Assembly: GCA_034431495.1 (NCBI GenBank)
Contig: DAOUDB010000012.1
Coordinates: 1 to 48,514 of the forward strand
DNA: 48,514 bases
DNA from: Roseilinea sp034431495
Lineage (GTDB): Bacteria > Chloroflexota > Anaerolineae > J036 > Brachytrichaceae
Reading direction: 5' to 3'
Shown: one piece after another, positions 16,668-25,109 of the stretch
Position numbering within the stretch: position 1 is the first letter of the stretch
How the letters are laid out: each line of letters opens with the position of its first letter
The notes under the pieces: generated by a model
Seen by the model: only the letters and a program-made list of their open reading frames with translations
The model's database searches: none
Told to the model about the DNA's origin: nothing
Made by a program: the position numbers and the translations under genes

Positions 16668-16752
16668 TGCAATGGATGCGCCATGCGGTGATGGCGTGTG
16701 CCCTGCCAGACATAGATGCTATCCGTCGCTGCCTGGCCATGAGGAATGGCAG

Positions 16753-16781
16753 TTGCCAGACGAGCCGGGAGCCTGTATTGT
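16753..16781 (+). promoter_or_regulatory. Promoter of the DUF362 gene
   Basis: TTGCCA (16753-16758), a 17-nt spacer and TATTGT (16776-16781) form the best-spaced housekeeping promoter seen in the window. The expected leader of about 17 nt contains GGAGGT at 16793-16798. Confidence 0.5.
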
Positions 16782-16804
16782 ATGGGACGAGCGGAGGTGG
16801 CGGA

Positions 16805-17812
16805 ATGATGAGTTCAAGTCGTCGATCGTTTCTGCGCCGGCTTGCGTTGCTTGGCGGAGCGACGACCAGCGCCTGGATGTTGTCTGCGTGTGGCGATTCA
16901 TCCGAGCCAGCGGCGCGGCCGGCTGAGGTGAGCAAGCCTGATACCGAGCCAGCGCCGACAGCGCCATTGTCCTCTCCATCACCTGCCTTGACTACTTCTC
17001 AACCCTATCTGGCAGTCGCGCGCGGCCCGGATCCGGAGACGCTGGTGCGGCGCGCCATTGTCGCTTTGGGCGGTATGGAGCAGTTTGTCAAGCCCGGCGC
17101 CAATGTTGTCATCAAGCCCAATATCTGTGTGGGTTATCACACCTACGAGTACGCGGCCACAACCAATCCCTGGGTGATTGGGGCGCTGGTCAAGCTGTGC
17201 CGTGAGGCCGGCGCGGACAGGGTTCGTGTCATGGACTATCCATTCGGCGGCACAGCCGAGCAGGCCTACACGATCAGCGGCATCCGCGAGCAGGTGGTGG
17301 CAGCCGGCGGCGTGATGGAGCCCATGCGCTCCATGAAATTCGTCGAGACTGAAATCCCCGACGGCAAGGACATCCGGCAGTGGAGCATCTATGAGGATGT
17401 GCTGGCTGCCGATCTGGTCATCAATGTGCCCATTGCCAAGCATCACAGTCTGGCGCGCCTCACGCTCGGCATGAAAAATCTGCTTGGCGTGGTCGAGCAC
17501 CGGCAATCCATGCACCGCAACATGGGCCAGCGACTGGCTGATCTGACGAGCCGGGTGCGGCCGGCGCTCACTGTCATCGACGCAGTGCGCATTCTCACGG
17601 CGCATGGCCCCACCGGCGGGAACCTGGATGACGTGAAGAAGCTGGACACCATCATTGCCAGCCGCGATATCGTCGCCGCCGACAGCTACGCCGCCACACT
17701 ATTCGGCCTCGCGCCGGACGATCTGGCCTACGTTCGGGCCGGCGTGGAGATGGGCCTCGGTCGCAGCGACCTCGCTAACCTGAAGATCGAGGAGATCGCT
17801 GCCGGCGGGTGA
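16805..17812 (+). CDS. Tat-exported DUF362 lipoprotein
   Basis: This 335-residue protein starts with a twin-arginine signal (SSSRRSFLRRLALLGG) ending in a lipobox, MLSAC, at Cys29. A low-complexity linker (30-65) leads to a DUF362 domain (about 68-335) with the landmarks VKPGANVVIKPNICVGY, VINVPIAKHHSLARLTLGMKN and LTVIDAVRILTAHGPTGG. DUF362 proteins are often encoded with ferredoxin-like genes and are suspected of redox roles, but no reaction is established. Tat export implies folding, and perhaps cofactor insertion, before export. GGAGGT at 16793-16798 serves either ATG at 16805 or 16808. The polyferredoxin gene begins 31 bp downstream and is probably its electron partner. Confidence 0.85.
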   Translation: MMSSSRRSFLRRLALLGGATTSAWMLSACGDSSEPAARPAEVSKPDTEPAPTAPLSSPSPALTTSQPYLAVARGPDPETLVRRAIVALGGMEQFVKPGANVVIKPNICVGYHTYEYAATTNPWVIGALVKLCREAGADRVRVMDYPFGGTAEQAYTISGIREQVVAAGGVMEPMRSMKFVETEIPDGKDIRQWSIYEDVLAADLVINVPIAKHHSLARLTLGMKNLLGVVEHRQSMHRNMGQRLADLTSRVRPALTVIDAVRILTAHGPTGGNLDDVKKLDTIIASRDIVAADSYAATLFGLAPDDLAYVRAGVEMGLGRSDLANLKIEEIAAGG

Positions 17813-17842
17813 CGTAGCCGCCGAGATACGAAGGATGCTCAG

Positions 17843-19396
17843 GTGACGCTTCGCAGGCTCAGACAAGGCATGACCCCGCGACGCTGGATCCGGTTGCGCA
17901 AGCTGACGCAACTCTCCGCGTTGATCGCGTTCGCCGTGTTGTTTGTGGTGTCGCGCCGTGAGGGATGGCCGGCAGACGTGGTCAACGCGCCAATCCGGCT
18001 TGATCCATTGGCGATGATTGCGCATGCGCTGTCTGGCAAAGCGTTGTTGGCCGGCTCGGCGCTGACGTTGGCGACGATCGCGCTCACCCTGGTGTTTGGC
18101 CGGGCCTGGTGCGGGTGGTTGTGCCCGCTCGGCACGCTGCTCGATGTGTTTGCATGGCGCCGGCGTGTAGTTGACCGGCAGCGACGCGAACCATCGAATG
18201 GATGGCGGGCGGTCAAATACATCGTACTGGCGGTCATTCTGGTCGCGGCGGTTCTGGGCAATCTCTCGCTGCTGATCCTTGATCCATTGACGATTGTGTA
18301 TCGCACGCTGGCGATCAGCGTCTGGCCGGCGCTGGATCAAGGCGTGACGGCGCTGCTGAGCTGGCTCTATGCGGTCCCCGCTCTGCGCGGCGGCCTCGAC
18401 GCTGTGGACGCGGCGCTGCGGCCGGCCGTGTTGCCCCTTGAGCCAACGTTCTACCGAGCAGCGTGGCTGTTCCTGGGCATTTTTGCCGGCATCGTGCTCC
18501 TCAACGCGATCGCGCAGCGCTTCTGGTGCCGTTACCTGTGTCCGTTGGGCGGCCTGCTGGGATTGCTGAGCAAAGTCGGGCTGATTCGCCGGCAGGTTGC
18601 CAGCGACCGTTGCACGGGCTGTGATGCCTGCGCGAGGGTATGCCCGACCGGCACGATCCAGATGCACAAAGGTGGCGTCAGCGACCCCGGCGAATGCACC
18701 GTGTGCCTGGAATGCGTGAAGGCCTGCCCGCGCAATGGAGCGCGCTTTGCGCCGGCCCTGTCTATGGCGACATGGCGCGACTATGACCCTAATCGCCGGC
18801 AGGTATTGGCGTCTGCCGGTCTTGCTGCTGTGGGCGTGGGCGTGTTGAATGCCGATCTGAGCGCCCGACGCGATCATCCGCATCTGCTTCAGCCGCCTGG
18901 CGCCCGCGACAACCACATCCTCGACAAGTGCATCCGTTGCGGCGCGTGTATGCGTATTTGCCCGACGGGCGGATTGCAGCCCGCGCTGGCCGAGGCTGGC
19001 CTGGCAGGCATGTGGTCGCCGGTGCTGGTGCCGCGCCTGGGTTACTGCGACTACTCCTGCAATGCCTGCGGGCAAGTGTGCCCTGTGCAGGCCATCCCGC
19101 CGCTGTCCCTCGCTGACAAGCGATTGGCGGTGATCGGCCATGCGTACATCGACAACAATCGCTGCCTGGCGTGGAGCGATCACACGCCATGCATTGTGTG
19201 CGAGGAGATGTGCCCCTTGCCCCAGAAGGCAATCTGGCTTGAGACGGTCAGCGCGCGCCAGCCGGATGGCGCAGTGATCGAGCTTCAGCTCCCGCATGTC
19301 AACCGCGAGCGTTGCATCGGCTGCGGTATTTGCGAGTACAAGTGTCCGGTGAACGGGCCGTCGGCAATTCGGGTGTATGCGCCCACAGTCGGATAG
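17843..19396 (+). CDS. NapH-NapG-like membrane polyferredoxin fusion
   Basis: The 517-residue protein has about five membrane helices in its first ~250 residues, with the two NapH/CcoG-type motifs CGWLCPLG (about 90) and CRYLCPLG (about 229). Ferredoxin motifs CTGCDACARVCP and CTVCLECVKACP follow at about 257-296. An internal twin-arginine segment, NRRQVLASAGLAAVG with Arg318-Arg319, comes next, then further 4Fe-4S motifs (CIRCGACMRICP, CDYSCNACGQVCP, CIGCGICEYKCP). This order matches NapH fused to the Tat-dependent periplasmic ferredoxin NapG. It should pass electrons from quinol to an extracytoplasmic acceptor, plausibly the adjacent DUF362 protein. The start is GTG at 17843 with AAGGA at 17831-17835; the ATG at 17870 is an alternative. 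The convergent gene ends 3 bp away. Confidence 0.88.
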   Translation: MTLRRLRQGMTPRRWIRLRKLTQLSALIAFAVLFVVSRREGWPADVVNAPIRLDPLAMIAHALSGKALLAGSALTLATIALTLVFGRAWCGWLCPLGTLLDVFAWRRRVVDRQRREPSNGWRAVKYIVLAVILVAAVLGNLSLLILDPLTIVYRTLAISVWPALDQGVTALLSWLYAVPALRGGLDAVDAALRPAVLPLEPTFYRAAWLFLGIFAGIVLLNAIAQRFWCRYLCPLGGLLGLLSKVGLIRRQVASDRCTGCDACARVCPTGTIQMHKGGVSDPGECTVCLECVKACPRNGARFAPALSMATWRDYDPNRRQVLASAGLAAVGVGVLNADLSARRDHPHLLQPPGARDNHILDKCIRCGACMRICPTGGLQPALAEAGLAGMWSPVLVPRLGYCDYSCNACGQVCPVQAIPPLSLADKRLAVIGHAYIDNNRCLAWSDHTPCIVCEEMCPLPQKAIWLETVSARQPDGAVIELQLPHVNRERCIGCGICEYKCPVNGPSAIRVYAPTVG

Positions 19397-19399
19397 CAG

Positions 19400-21112
19400 T
19401 CAGGCGCGCTCCACCAGCAGACCGCTGCGCGCGATCTCGGCAGCCACAGCGTTCGCCTCACTCGACCGCACGATGGCGCACGTTGGCGACAGTCGTTCCA
19501 CCGTCGCGTTTCTCACCACAGGCAGCGCCAGCAGCGCATCCAGCGTTACGGCGTCTTTGGTGCGCAGCAGGGTGACACCTTCGAGTTGCGCTTCGACGCC
19601 GCGCTCGCCCCACTGACGAATGGCGCGCAGCACGTTGGGCGGCGCCGGCGCGTCGCTATGTCGTTGTAGAAACTCGATCACGCGCGGCGCGGAGATGCCC
19701 TGTTCGCGGCCGCGCGCAAGCGACGCGGGCGAGAGCCGGAAGACATATCCGCCGTTCTCGAAGCCGGCCCAGTCTGCGATGCGCGCCAGTTGAAAACGCT
19801 GCCAGCGAGACGCGCCTGATACCCATACATCGCCATCCGGCCCGACGCGCAAGCCGCCCGTCTCGCTGGCTGCGATCTGTGGCGCCGGCTCGTCGAGCAG
19901 CACATGCCGGCCAAACTCGGTCAAATGCGTCGCGCCGTTGTCAATCTGAATCGCGCCCAGCCATTGCAGCGGCCCTTCCAGCAGACTGGCGATCAGCGCG
20001 CCCTCCACATCATCCCAGTGCTCGAACCCGTGCAGGAAATTGCCAGTGATGGCGTCGCGGATATGCCAGGTGTCGTAGCGTCCATCGATGCGCGCGAAGT
20101 CGGGATGTGTTGTCCGCACATCGCTGATGAACTCGGCGATGGCGAAGGGTTGGCCGGCCCGGTGCTGTGCCCATTCCGCAAGCAGACGGCACACCGCAGC
20201 CCGCTCGGCCAGCGGATGGTTGCTCCACCCATGTTCCATCTCGAACGACAGGCGCTCCACCTGACGCAGGTCGTTCCATTCGGCGTCATCGCGCCAGGCT
20301 TCCCACAGCGCGCGTAGTTGAGCGGCCGGCGGCTGCTGCAACCAGTCCATCACCGGCTGTGGCGCCAGTCGCAGGGTGGGGTGCGTCGCGCGCAGCCAGC
20401 CCATGTGCGCAATGAGGCGCTCGATCAAAGCGAATCGCTTTCTGCGTTGCGTGTCGTCGAGGCCGGCATGGTGCAGCATCGGCTCAACGGCCTGCGTGCT
20501 GCGCGTGTGCCAGCGTCCGTTGGGTTGCAGCCGCACCGGCGCGTTCTGGATGTGGCTCAGCAGCGTGGTGATGTCGTCGAGCGTGTAGTCACCCAGGCCC
20601 AGCGGCGGGATGGCGGATGGGGCGCCGGCAGAAGATGCCCGGCCCGTCCGCGTTTCCCCCCCCTCTGCGCGCCAGTCTCTGATCTCCGCGATGGCAGGCA
20701 GCAGGTCGGTGGGCAAGTAGAACACATCGACCGGGTTGCTCAGGCTGCGGTCGAAGCCACGAAAGATGAAGCCGCGATACCACAGCGTTTCGGTGGGATT
20801 GGCCGGCGCGAGCCACGGGCGCTCGCGCTCGAGCTTGCCCGGCCCCATCGGGCGCACCGCGCCGAAGCGCCGCTCGAATGCCGCAGCCGGCATCCGGCCA
20901 CTGGCAGCGACCAGCGCGCCCAGGGCTGCCTGCGCCTCCGGTTGCAGCGCGTTGACAGCCCTGCCCACCGCGTCGCGCGTCAGCATGTGCTCGGCCATCG
21001 CCTCTGCCATCTCGCGCGTCGACGCCACTTCGGGGGAGATGTCCCAGGCGTCGGCGATGGCCGACAGCCTGGGCAACGGCTCATCGAGCAGGCAGCTCTT
21101 CAACAGGCGCAT
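19400..21112 (-). CDS. Helicase-associated (XPB/Ssl2-like) domain protein
   Basis: This 570-residue protein resembles bacterial proteins carrying the helicase-associated domain Helicase_C_3 (XPB/Ssl2 N-terminal-like). The N-terminal half has winged-helix-like features (LQPEAQAALGALVAASGRMPAAAFERRFGAV). The C-terminal 150 residues give the recognisable part (FQLARIADWAGFENGGYVFRLSP, ARGREQGISAPRVIEFLQRH, LLRTKDAVTLDALLALPVVR, VERLSPTCAIVRSSEANAVA). There are no Walker motifs, so it is not itself a helicase. In actinobacteria such genes lie beside an XPB-type helicase; none is here. It probably binds DNA or a partner. It follows mdh by 22 bp on the same strand, has no clear ribosome-binding site and is likely cotranscribed with mdh. 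Confidence 0.75.
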   Translation of the reverse strand: MRLLKSCLLDEPLPRLSAIADAWDISPEVASTREMAEAMAEHMLTRDAVGRAVNALQPEAQAALGALVAASGRMPAAAFERRFGAVRPMGPGKLERERPWLAPANPTETLWYRGFIFRGFDRSLSNPVDVFYLPTDLLPAIAEIRDWRAEGGETRTGRASSAGAPSAIPPLGLGDYTLDDITTLLSHIQNAPVRLQPNGRWHTRSTQAVEPMLHHAGLDDTQRRKRFALIERLIAHMGWLRATHPTLRLAPQPVMDWLQQPPAAQLRALWEAWRDDAEWNDLRQVERLSFEMEHGWSNHPLAERAAVCRLLAEWAQHRAGQPFAIAEFISDVRTTHPDFARIDGRYDTWHIRDAITGNFLHGFEHWDDVEGALIASLLEGPLQWLGAIQIDNGATHLTEFGRHVLLDEPAPQIAASETGGLRVGPDGDVWVSGASRWQRFQLARIADWAGFENGGYVFRLSPASLARGREQGISAPRVIEFLQRHSDAPAPPNVLRAIRQWGERGVEAQLEGVTLLRTKDAVTLDALLALPVVRNATVERLSPTCAIVRSSEANAVAAEIARSGLLVERA

Positions 21113-21134
21113 GGGCGCAACCGGCGTTCGGCGT

Positions 21135-22067
21135 TCAGAGTTTCAGCGCGCTCATCGTGCTGCGCACGAGCGCGGCGCTCTTGTTCAGCATGTTCTGCTC
21201 TTCCGGCAGCAGGTTGATTTGAATGATCTCCTCGATGCCGTTGCGGCCCAGCTTGGCCGGCACGCCAAAGTACATATCCTTGAGGCCGTATTCGCCATCG
21301 AGATACGCGGCGCACGGCAGAATCAGCTTGCGATCCAGCAGAATCGCCTCGACCATCTCGGCCACCGCCGCGCCGGGGGCGTAATAGGCGCTGCCGGTCT
21401 TGAGCAGGTTGACGATCTCGCCGCCACCCTGGCGTGTGCGTTGCACGATGGCTTCGACGCGCTCCTGCGGCATCAACTCGGTGATGGGAATACCGGCTAC
21501 CGTGGAGTAGCGCACCAGTGGCACCATCTCGTCGCCGTGGCCGCCCAGCACAAAGGCATGGGTGTTTTGCACACTCACGTTCAGCTCCTGGGCGATGAAC
21601 GTCCTCATGCGCGCCGAGTCGAGCACGCCGGCCTGGCCGATCACGCGATGTTTGGGAAAGCCGGACAGCTTGTAGGCCAGATAGGCCATTGTGTCCAGCG
21701 GGTTGGTGACGACGATCAGAATGCTGTTTGGCGATGTGCGCGTGACGTTGTTGACCACATCCGTGATGATGGCCTGGTTCTTGCCCACGAGGTCTTCGCG
21801 GGTCATGCCCGGCTTGCGCGGCAGGCCGGCCGTGATGACCACGATGTCCGAGCCGGCTGTGTCGGCGTAGTCGGTGGTGCCGGTGATATGGGTGTCGTAG
21901 CCCAGCACCGGGCCGGCCTGCATCATATCCAACGCCTTGCCTTTGGGCATCGTTTCGGTGGCGGGGATGTCGAGCAGCACGATGTCCCCCAGTTCGCGTT
22001 CGGCCAGCCAGTGCGCCGTCGTCGCGCCGACGAATCCGGCGCCAATGATCGTGATCTTGTTCCTCAT
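21135..22067 (-). CDS. mdh: Malate dehydrogenase, LDH-like class
   Basis: This 310-residue NAD-dependent enzyme interconverts malate and oxaloacetate. It has GAGFVG (10-15 region), Asp33 for NAD preference, the substrate-specificity Arg84 in LPRKPGMTRED with Arg90, the catalytic Asp150/Arg153 strand (GQAGVLDSARMRTF) and His177 in GGHGDEMVPL. Arg rather than Gln at position 84 marks malate over lactate. The sequence closely resembles the well-known Chloroflexus malate dehydrogenase, including GGGEIVNLLKTGSAYYAP. Start: the ATG at 22067 matches the family N-terminus and has GGAAGAC before it; the ATG at 22079 sits only 2 nt from GGAGG, which is too close. TATGAT (22146-22151, minus strand) is a likely -10. 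Confidence 0.95.
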   Translation of the reverse strand: MRNKITIIGAGFVGATTAHWLAERELGDIVLLDIPATETMPKGKALDMMQAGPVLGYDTHITGTTDYADTAGSDIVVITAGLPRKPGMTREDLVGKNQAIITDVVNNVTRTSPNSILIVVTNPLDTMAYLAYKLSGFPKHRVIGQAGVLDSARMRTFIAQELNVSVQNTHAFVLGGHGDEMVPLVRYSTVAGIPITELMPQERVEAIVQRTRQGGGEIVNLLKTGSAYYAPGAAVAEMVEAILLDRKLILPCAAYLDGEYGLKDMYFGVPAKLGRNGIEEIIQINLLPEEQNMLNKSAALVRSTMSALKL

Positions 22068-22145
22068 GATGTCTTCCATATCCTCCAGTCAGTCCAGATG
22101 TTCAAGTTCGGGTTCGCATTCTCCCGGCCTCTCCGAAGCCACCCA

Positions 22146-22202
22146 ATCATATCCCACGCCCCTTGACCCCCGTTCCCTCACTCCCCTGTCCCGTCATATA
22201 CT
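22146..22202. promoter_or_regulatory. Divergent promoters of mdh and the glycosyltransferase gene
   Basis: On the minus strand TATGAT (22146-22151) would serve mdh with a leader of about 70 nt. On the plus strand TATACT (22197-22202) lies 9 nt before the ATG at 22212, implying a leaderless mRNA; TTCCCT 18 nt upstream is a weak -35. The stretch 22155-22194 is C-rich with a loose 8-nt period (units ending CCCC) and may be another decayed octamer array. Confidence 0.4.
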
Positions 22203-22211
22203 GCCCGGCGC

Positions 22212-23339
22212 ATGGCGAAACGCATTGCGATCCTTTACGAAGACACGGGTGGCGGACATCGGAGCACAGCGCAGGCGATCGAACAGGCGATTTCGTTGAT
22301 GTACCCCAATCACTTTGAGACGGCGGTGGTCAATGGAACGCCGTATTTGCCATTCCCCTTTGATCAGGGCGAAAAGAGCTATCCGGCAGTCGTGAACCGC
22401 GCCCGATTCATGCATGCCTGGCTCTTTCATGCTCTGAATCGCCCGGCCATGCTGAAGCTGTTGCGTGGGTGGCTGGTGTGGACCGGCTGGCCGCGCGCAA
22501 GCCGGATGGTGCAACATCATCCTGCCGATGTGTATGTGTCGTGTCATCCCCTGTTCAGCCAGTTGTTGCCGCCAGTGATCCGGCGCCTGCGACAGCCGGC
22601 CCGGGTCGCGCATGTGGTCACCGATCTTGCGTCGGGCCATGCCGCGCATTTCGCCGCCGGCCTCGACGCCTGTCTTGTGCCGACAGAGCAGGCGCGCCGG
22701 CAGGCCCTGCAGCATGGGCTGCCGCCAGACAAAGTGATCCTCACCGGCCAGCCGGTGTGGCCCAATCTGCGCGAGCGCATGGCGGACGGCGCAGCGATGC
22801 GCGTCAGCCTGGGCTTGAGCGATGATCTGCCAGTGGCGTTGATGACGGGCGGCGGCGACGGCATGGGCGCTGTTGCGCCGACAGCCCGCGCCATCATTCG
22901 CAGCGCCCTGAAGTTGCAATTGATCGTTGTGTGCGGCCGGAATGGATCGCTACGCGCCGAGCTTGAGACGACGCCGGCCCGCATGCCCCTGCGCGTGCTG
23001 GGGTTTGTGGACACCATCCCCGAGCTGATGGGCGCGTCGGACATCCTGATTTCGAAGTCGGGCACGCTCACGTTGTGCGAAGGATTGCTGGCCGGCCTGC
23101 CGATCCTGATGTACGACGCCATCCCCGGCCAGGAAGACGGCAACGTGGATTACCTCACACAGGGTGGGGCAGGCGTCTTCTGCCCGACGCCGCGCGCGGT
23201 GGTCGATCAACTGCGCGCCTGGCTGGATAATCCGGCGCAACTGGCCCGTATGCGCGAGGCTGCCTTGCGGCTGGCCCAGCCAGATGCCGCCTTCAATGTG
23301 GCCCGCGAGGTCGCCCGTCTGGCGGCCGCAGTTGCCTGA
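22212..23339 (+). CDS. MGDG-synthase-type glycosyltransferase
   Basis: The 375-residue protein has the two Rossmann domains of GT28 enzymes. The N-terminal part has the monogalactosyl/monoglucosyl-diacylglycerol synthase signature EDTGGGHRSTAQAIEQAI (10-27). The C-terminal part carries MTGGGDGMGA, LGFVDTIPELMGASDILISK and the sugar-nucleotide site SGTLTLCEGLLAGLPILMYD. It probably transfers galactose or glucose from a UDP-sugar to diacylglycerol at the inner face of the membrane, making glycolipids, as in phototrophic Chloroflexota and Bacillus UgtP. The start has no ribosome-binding site; TATACT 9 nt upstream suggests leaderless translation. It converges with larE, 7 bp away. Confidence 0.85.
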   Translation: MAKRIAILYEDTGGGHRSTAQAIEQAISLMYPNHFETAVVNGTPYLPFPFDQGEKSYPAVVNRARFMHAWLFHALNRPAMLKLLRGWLVWTGWPRASRMVQHHPADVYVSCHPLFSQLLPPVIRRLRQPARVAHVVTDLASGHAAHFAAGLDACLVPTEQARRQALQHGLPPDKVILTGQPVWPNLRERMADGAAMRVSLGLSDDLPVALMTGGGDGMGAVAPTARAIIRSALKLQLIVVCGRNGSLRAELETTPARMPLRVLGFVDTIPELMGASDILISKSGTLTLCEGLLAGLPILMYDAIPGQEDGNVDYLTQGGAGVFCPTPRAVVDQLRAWLDNPAQLARMREAALRLAQPDAAFNVAREVARLAAAVA

Positions 23340-23346
23340 AGCGCTG

Positions 23347-24219
23347 CTACAGGCTGCTCAGCGGGATCACGTCCGCCGGCATCGACTCCCCTCGAATCTG
23401 GTCCGCCACCGGCTCGTTCATGCTGCCGCGCCGATACCCCAGCAGATCCATGGCCACGTAGGCGAACCGGGCGTCGCGCTTGATGCGCGTCACGATGTCG
23501 CCGGCGCGCTCCAGCAGGCGCGGCATGTCCGCCGGCTCGACCTCGATGCGCGCGACCTCGCCGTGATGCCGTACGCGGAACTGCCGGAATCCCATCGCCC
23601 ACAACACCTCTTCTGCCGCTTCGACCTGCGCCAGTTTCTCCGGCGTGATCTGCGTGCCGTAGGGGAAGCGCGATCCCAGGCAGGCAAAGGCCGGCTTGTC
23701 CCACACCGGCAGCCCCAGATGCCTGGCCAGCGCGCGAATGTCGGCCTTCTCGAGTTGCGCCTCTTTCAGCGGCGCGCGCGCCCTGTGCTCGCGGGCGGCC
23801 GACGCGCCGGGACGGTGATCTCCGGCGTCATCGGCATTCTCGCCATACGCAATCCAATGAAAACCAAGTTCATCGGCCAGCCGCTCAAGTTGTGTGAACA
23901 ACTCGGTCTTGCAAAAGTAACACCGATTGGTCGGATTGGCGGCATAGCGCGGGTCATTGACTTCGCGGGTTTGGATGATCCGATGGGGGATGCCAGCAAA
24001 CCGGGCCAGCTCGATGGTTTCGCGCAATTCCCGCCGCGGCAGAGAGGGCGAGTCTGCGGTCACTGCCAGGGCTTTGTTTCCCAGCACGTCAGCGGCCACT
24101 TTGGCGAGCAGCACACTGTCGACGCCGCCCGACATCCCGACGATCACGTTGCCCATCTCGGCCAGAATGGCGCGCAGGCGGTCATATTTCAGTTGCACAT
24201 CGTGACTCAACACGCTCAT
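23347..24219 (-). CDS. larE: LarE-like sulfur transferase
   Basis: This 290-residue PP-loop ATPase (SGGVDS at 30-35) matches LarE, which sulfurates the nickel-pincer precursor of lactate racemase. Three cysteines are placed as in the iron-sulfur type: Cys100 and Cys103 in NRCYFCKTEL, and Cys180 in KPAFACLGSRFPYG. Lactobacillus-type LarE gives up the equivalent of Cys180; three-cysteine forms are reported to hold a 4Fe-4S cluster for catalytic sulfur transfer. No larA, larB or larC lies in the window, so the pincer may be completed elsewhere or the protein may modify something different. The ATG at 24219 follows GGTGGAAAG, which comes from the edge of the heptamer array. Confidence 0.85.
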   Translation of the reverse strand: MSVLSHDVQLKYDRLRAILAEMGNVIVGMSGGVDSVLLAKVAADVLGNKALAVTADSPSLPRRELRETIELARFAGIPHRIIQTREVNDPRYAANPTNRCYFCKTELFTQLERLADELGFHWIAYGENADDAGDHRPGASAAREHRARAPLKEAQLEKADIRALARHLGLPVWDKPAFACLGSRFPYGTQITPEKLAQVEAAEEVLWAMGFRQFRVRHHGEVARIEVEPADMPRLLERAGDIVTRIKRDARFAYVAMDLLGYRRGSMNEPVADQIRGESMPADVIPLSSL

Positions 24220-24223
24220 CTTT

Positions 24224-24286
24224 CCACCCTCAACCCTCAACCTTCAACCCTCAACCCTCAACCCTCCACCTTCAACCTTCAACCTT
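24224..24286. repeat. Heptamer array, CAACCCT type
   Basis: Nine 7-nt units in exact register (CCACCCT, CAACCCT, CAACCTT and close variants) fill the space between larE and yraN. They run from 5 bp before the larE start into the first two bases of the yraN stop codon (24285-24287). The reverse complement is G-rich and supplies the ribosome-binding site of larE. Confidence 0.85.
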
Positions 24287-24671
24287 AACAGCTTTGACAA
24301 CCCTCAACCGCGCACTCATAGTGATCCAACCGCCTGACGGCGTTTCTGTCGTCGAGGTCGATGGCAATCACGTCGATCTGCCATTGGGCCTCAGACAGGT
24401 TGTGAGCGTCGAGGTAGATCTGCGCCGTCTCGATCAACTTGGCGCGCTTGCGTGGGGTAAGTGATTCTTCTGCGCTGCCGAACAGGTCACTGCGCCTTGT
24501 GCGAACCTCGACAAACACCACGACACCGGCCCGCTCAACCACGATGTCCAGTTCGCCGTGGCCGGCCCGCCAGTTGCGATCGCGCACCGAGTACCCGTGT
24601 TCGGCCAGATAGCGCGCCGCGATCGCTTCGCCCCATGCGCCCACCTCCGCGCGCTTCACAGCCATGGCCAT
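24285..24671 (-). CDS. yraN: YraN/UPF0102 family nuclease-like protein
   Basis: The 128-residue protein has the full UPF0102 pattern: GAWGEAIAARYLAEHGYSVRDRNWR, then GHGELDIVVERAGVVVFVEVRTRRS. The invariant Glu, Asp, Glu and Arg there form a Holliday-junction-resolvase-like (PD-(D/E)xK) core, followed by LTPRKRAKLIETAQIYL. Its biological role is not established, though the fold predicts a nuclease. It commonly sits near ribosomal or RNA-modification genes. The start is uncertain between the ATGs at 24671 and 24665; no ribosome-binding site is visible. Different heptamer arrays flank it on both sides. The last residues (CAVEGCQSC) add three cysteines not typical of the family. Confidence 0.88.
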   Translation of the reverse strand: MAMAVKRAEVGAWGEAIAARYLAEHGYSVRDRNWRAGHGELDIVVERAGVVVFVEVRTRRSDLFGSAEESLTPRKRAKLIETAQIYLDAHNLSEAQWQIDVIAIDLDDRNAVRRLDHYECAVEGCQSC

Positions 24672-24683
24672 TGACGATTGCAC

Positions 24684-24725
24684 AATCCTCAATCCAAAAT
24701 CCCAAATCTAAAATCCAAAACCGAA
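24684..24725. repeat. Heptamer array, AATCCAA type
   Basis: Six 7-nt units in exact register (AATCCTC, AATCCAA, AATCCCA, AATCTAA, AATCCAA, AACCGAA) end on the base before the stop codon of the next minus-strand gene (24726-24728). The AT-rich unit stands out from the GC-rich genes and matches a heptamer class known from cyanobacterial short tandem repeats. Confidence 0.85.
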
Positions 24726-25097
24726 TCAGGCTTCCTCTTCCGGCGCGCGCACGTTCTCGCGCCCGGCGATCGTGGCGGAGAACCACGCCACCACGAAGCC
24801 GATTAGCCCCAGCAGAAACACCATGCCTGGCGCAATGGCGGCGTTGGTGGTAGCGCCGGCAATGATCGACGCGATCACCTGGCCGGCGATGGCGCCCCCG
24901 CCAATCCACAACCCGATCGCCGCGCCGGCCACCTTGCCCATGCGCGGATCGGTGAGCGGCTTAGCGACCCGTCGCCCGCCCAGAATGCCGACCATGCCGG
25001 CTGCCAGCACGTTGCCCCAGCCGGCCAGCAGCGTCGCGCCCAGCGCCACCGCAACCGTCGATAACACCAGATACTGGATATGCGTTCTGTTCGTCAT
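24726..25097 (-). CDS. Small membrane protein of unknown function
   Basis: I recognise no family in this 123-residue protein. It has three or four hydrophobic segments rich in Gly and Ala (about 9-42, 55-80 and 88-110) and an acidic C-terminus (ENVRAPEEEA). It lies 12 bp downstream of era on the same strand and is probably read with it. The start has no clear ribosome-binding site, so translation may depend on the preceding gene. Confidence 0.7.
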   Translation of the reverse strand: MTNRTHIQYLVLSTVAVALGATLLAGWGNVLAAGMVGILGGRRVAKPLTDPRMGKVAGAAIGLWIGGGAIAGQVIASIIAGATTNAAIAPGMVFLLGLIGFVVAWFSATIAGRENVRAPEEEA

Positions 25098-25109
25098 GTT
25101 GGCTTTGCG

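Noticed and set aside
16683..16704. Terminator after the FGGY kinase gene
   Set aside because: CGCCAT and ATGGCG form only a 6-bp stem with weak flanks and no T-tract, so support was too thin to list.
17699..19297. A 532-codon minus-strand frame opposite the polyferredoxin gene
   Set aside because: The plus strand carries five or more ferredoxin motifs in order; the antisense product has no domain logic.
24224..24286. Possible CRISPR array
   Set aside because: The units are only 7 nt, contiguous and without spacers, so this is a short tandem repeat and not CRISPR.
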